In this document: positions 63,781 to 64,000 of the stretch, one piece after another | Layout: every line of letters begins with the position of its first letter | How positions within the stretch are numbered: position 1 is the first letter of the stretch | Source of the DNA: Drosophila miranda | Taxonomy: Eukaryota > Arthropoda > Insecta > Diptera > Drosophilidae | Length of the DNA: 64,000 nucleotides | Direction of reading: 5' to 3' | Assembly: GCF_003369915.1 (NCBI RefSeq) | Contig: NC_046674.1 | Location: 1,984,001-2,048,000, forward strand | Made by a program: the position numbers and the translations under genes | Notes under the pieces: generated by a model | Databases searched by the model: none | What the model saw: the letters and a program-made list of their open reading frames with translations, nothing else | Told to the model about the DNA's origin: nothing

Positions 63781-63822
63781 AGCAGAGGTTGTGTGCTTAG
63801 TGATTGTACCCATTATGAACAG

Positions 63823-63926
63823 AAGCTGCCAGAGGATTTGTGTGGCAGTGTGGCTGCGCACTTCGATGGCGTCGGCTGGATCCATGTCCATGACTACCAG
63901 GATGCATGCATCGACAAGCTGGAAAG
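63823..63926 (+). CDS. Candidate internal exon of an unidentified gene
   Basis: The segment after ATGAACAG (acceptor, 63822) to GAAAG|GTACAT (donor at 63927) is open for 34 codons plus two bases. It reads KLPEDLCGSVAAHF, then DGVGWIHVHDYQDACIDKLE. Codon third positions are mostly G or C as in real genes of this window, and the composition is balanced, unlike the repeat-derived frames nearby. The frame stays open upstream to 63694, so the true 5' edge could differ. The polypyrimidine tract before the acceptor is weak. I do not recognise the protein, and the rest of the gene would lie beyond the right edge or across large introns. Confidence 0.35.
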
Positions 63927-64000
63927 GTACATACATACATATGTATATTAAGCGACGCATTTAGCGACGAGCATAGGACGCATTTTCGGATCCAGCTGGG

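Noticed and set aside
34117-64000. tRNA or known Drosophila microRNA genes
   Set aside because: No tRNA B-box/T-loop pattern found by eye, and none of the 3L microRNA seeds I could recall were present. A covariance-model scan would settle it.

Overview
The window is animal nuclear DNA from a Drosophila-type fly. Genes are broken by short introns of about 60-100 bases with GT..AG borders. Coding third positions are GC-rich, core promoters carry fly motifs (TATA plus TCAGT initiator, the DRE TATCGATA, Motif 1 CGGTCACACTG), and nearly every protein is a recognisable fly ortholog. From memory, the run Srp54k, Gen, AlaRS-m, Fitm, Gdap1, a DHRS4-like SDR, CHMP2B, Prpk, a PTCD1-like PPR protein, Asterix and Yod1 matches a D. 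melanogaster chromosome 3L neighbourhood (Muller element D). The dense microsatellites and the style of the dispersed repeats suggest a species outside the melanogaster subgroup, perhaps the obscura group. I cannot prove the species.

Layout. Bases 1-7883 are a satellite array that runs off the left edge: 34 unit starts, in a 182-base short form and a roughly 313-base long form, with higher-order duplications. Bases 8293-29314 are a compact block of eleven housekeeping genes. Bases 30252-31879 hold two convergent paralogous genes for very small secreted peptides, each with a TATA promoter and a six-codon first exon. A DUF1091-family secreted protein follows at 33249-34053. From there to the right edge (30 kb) I can defend no complete gene. 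That region is rich in simple repeats and carries remnants of a dispersed element, a GATAA-rich cluster and a few candidate exons, the best at 63823-63926. It may be intergenic regulatory DNA or introns of a large gene whose other exons lie outside.

The first thirteen genes alternate strictly in strand (-,+,-,+ ...), so every neighbouring pair is either divergent from a shared promoter region or convergent with touching or overlapping 3' ends. Functions are mostly basic cell biology: protein targeting and membrane insertion (SRP54, Asterix), mitochondrial translation and RNA (AlaRS-m, the PPR protein), mitochondrial outer-membrane dynamics (Gdap1), lipid droplets/ER (Fitm), DNA repair (Gen), ESCRT-III (CHMP2B), tRNA modification (Prpk/KEOPS) and ubiquitin removal (Yod1). 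They are not an operon or pathway.

The less ordinary signals are the satellite with its microhomology-flanked deletion form, a dispersed repeat shared by two divergent promoters 17 kb apart, a tandem duplication of the SDR gene's promoter and first exon, possible dual targeting of that SDR, and the small-peptide gene pair. I saw no single undescribed multi-gene system.
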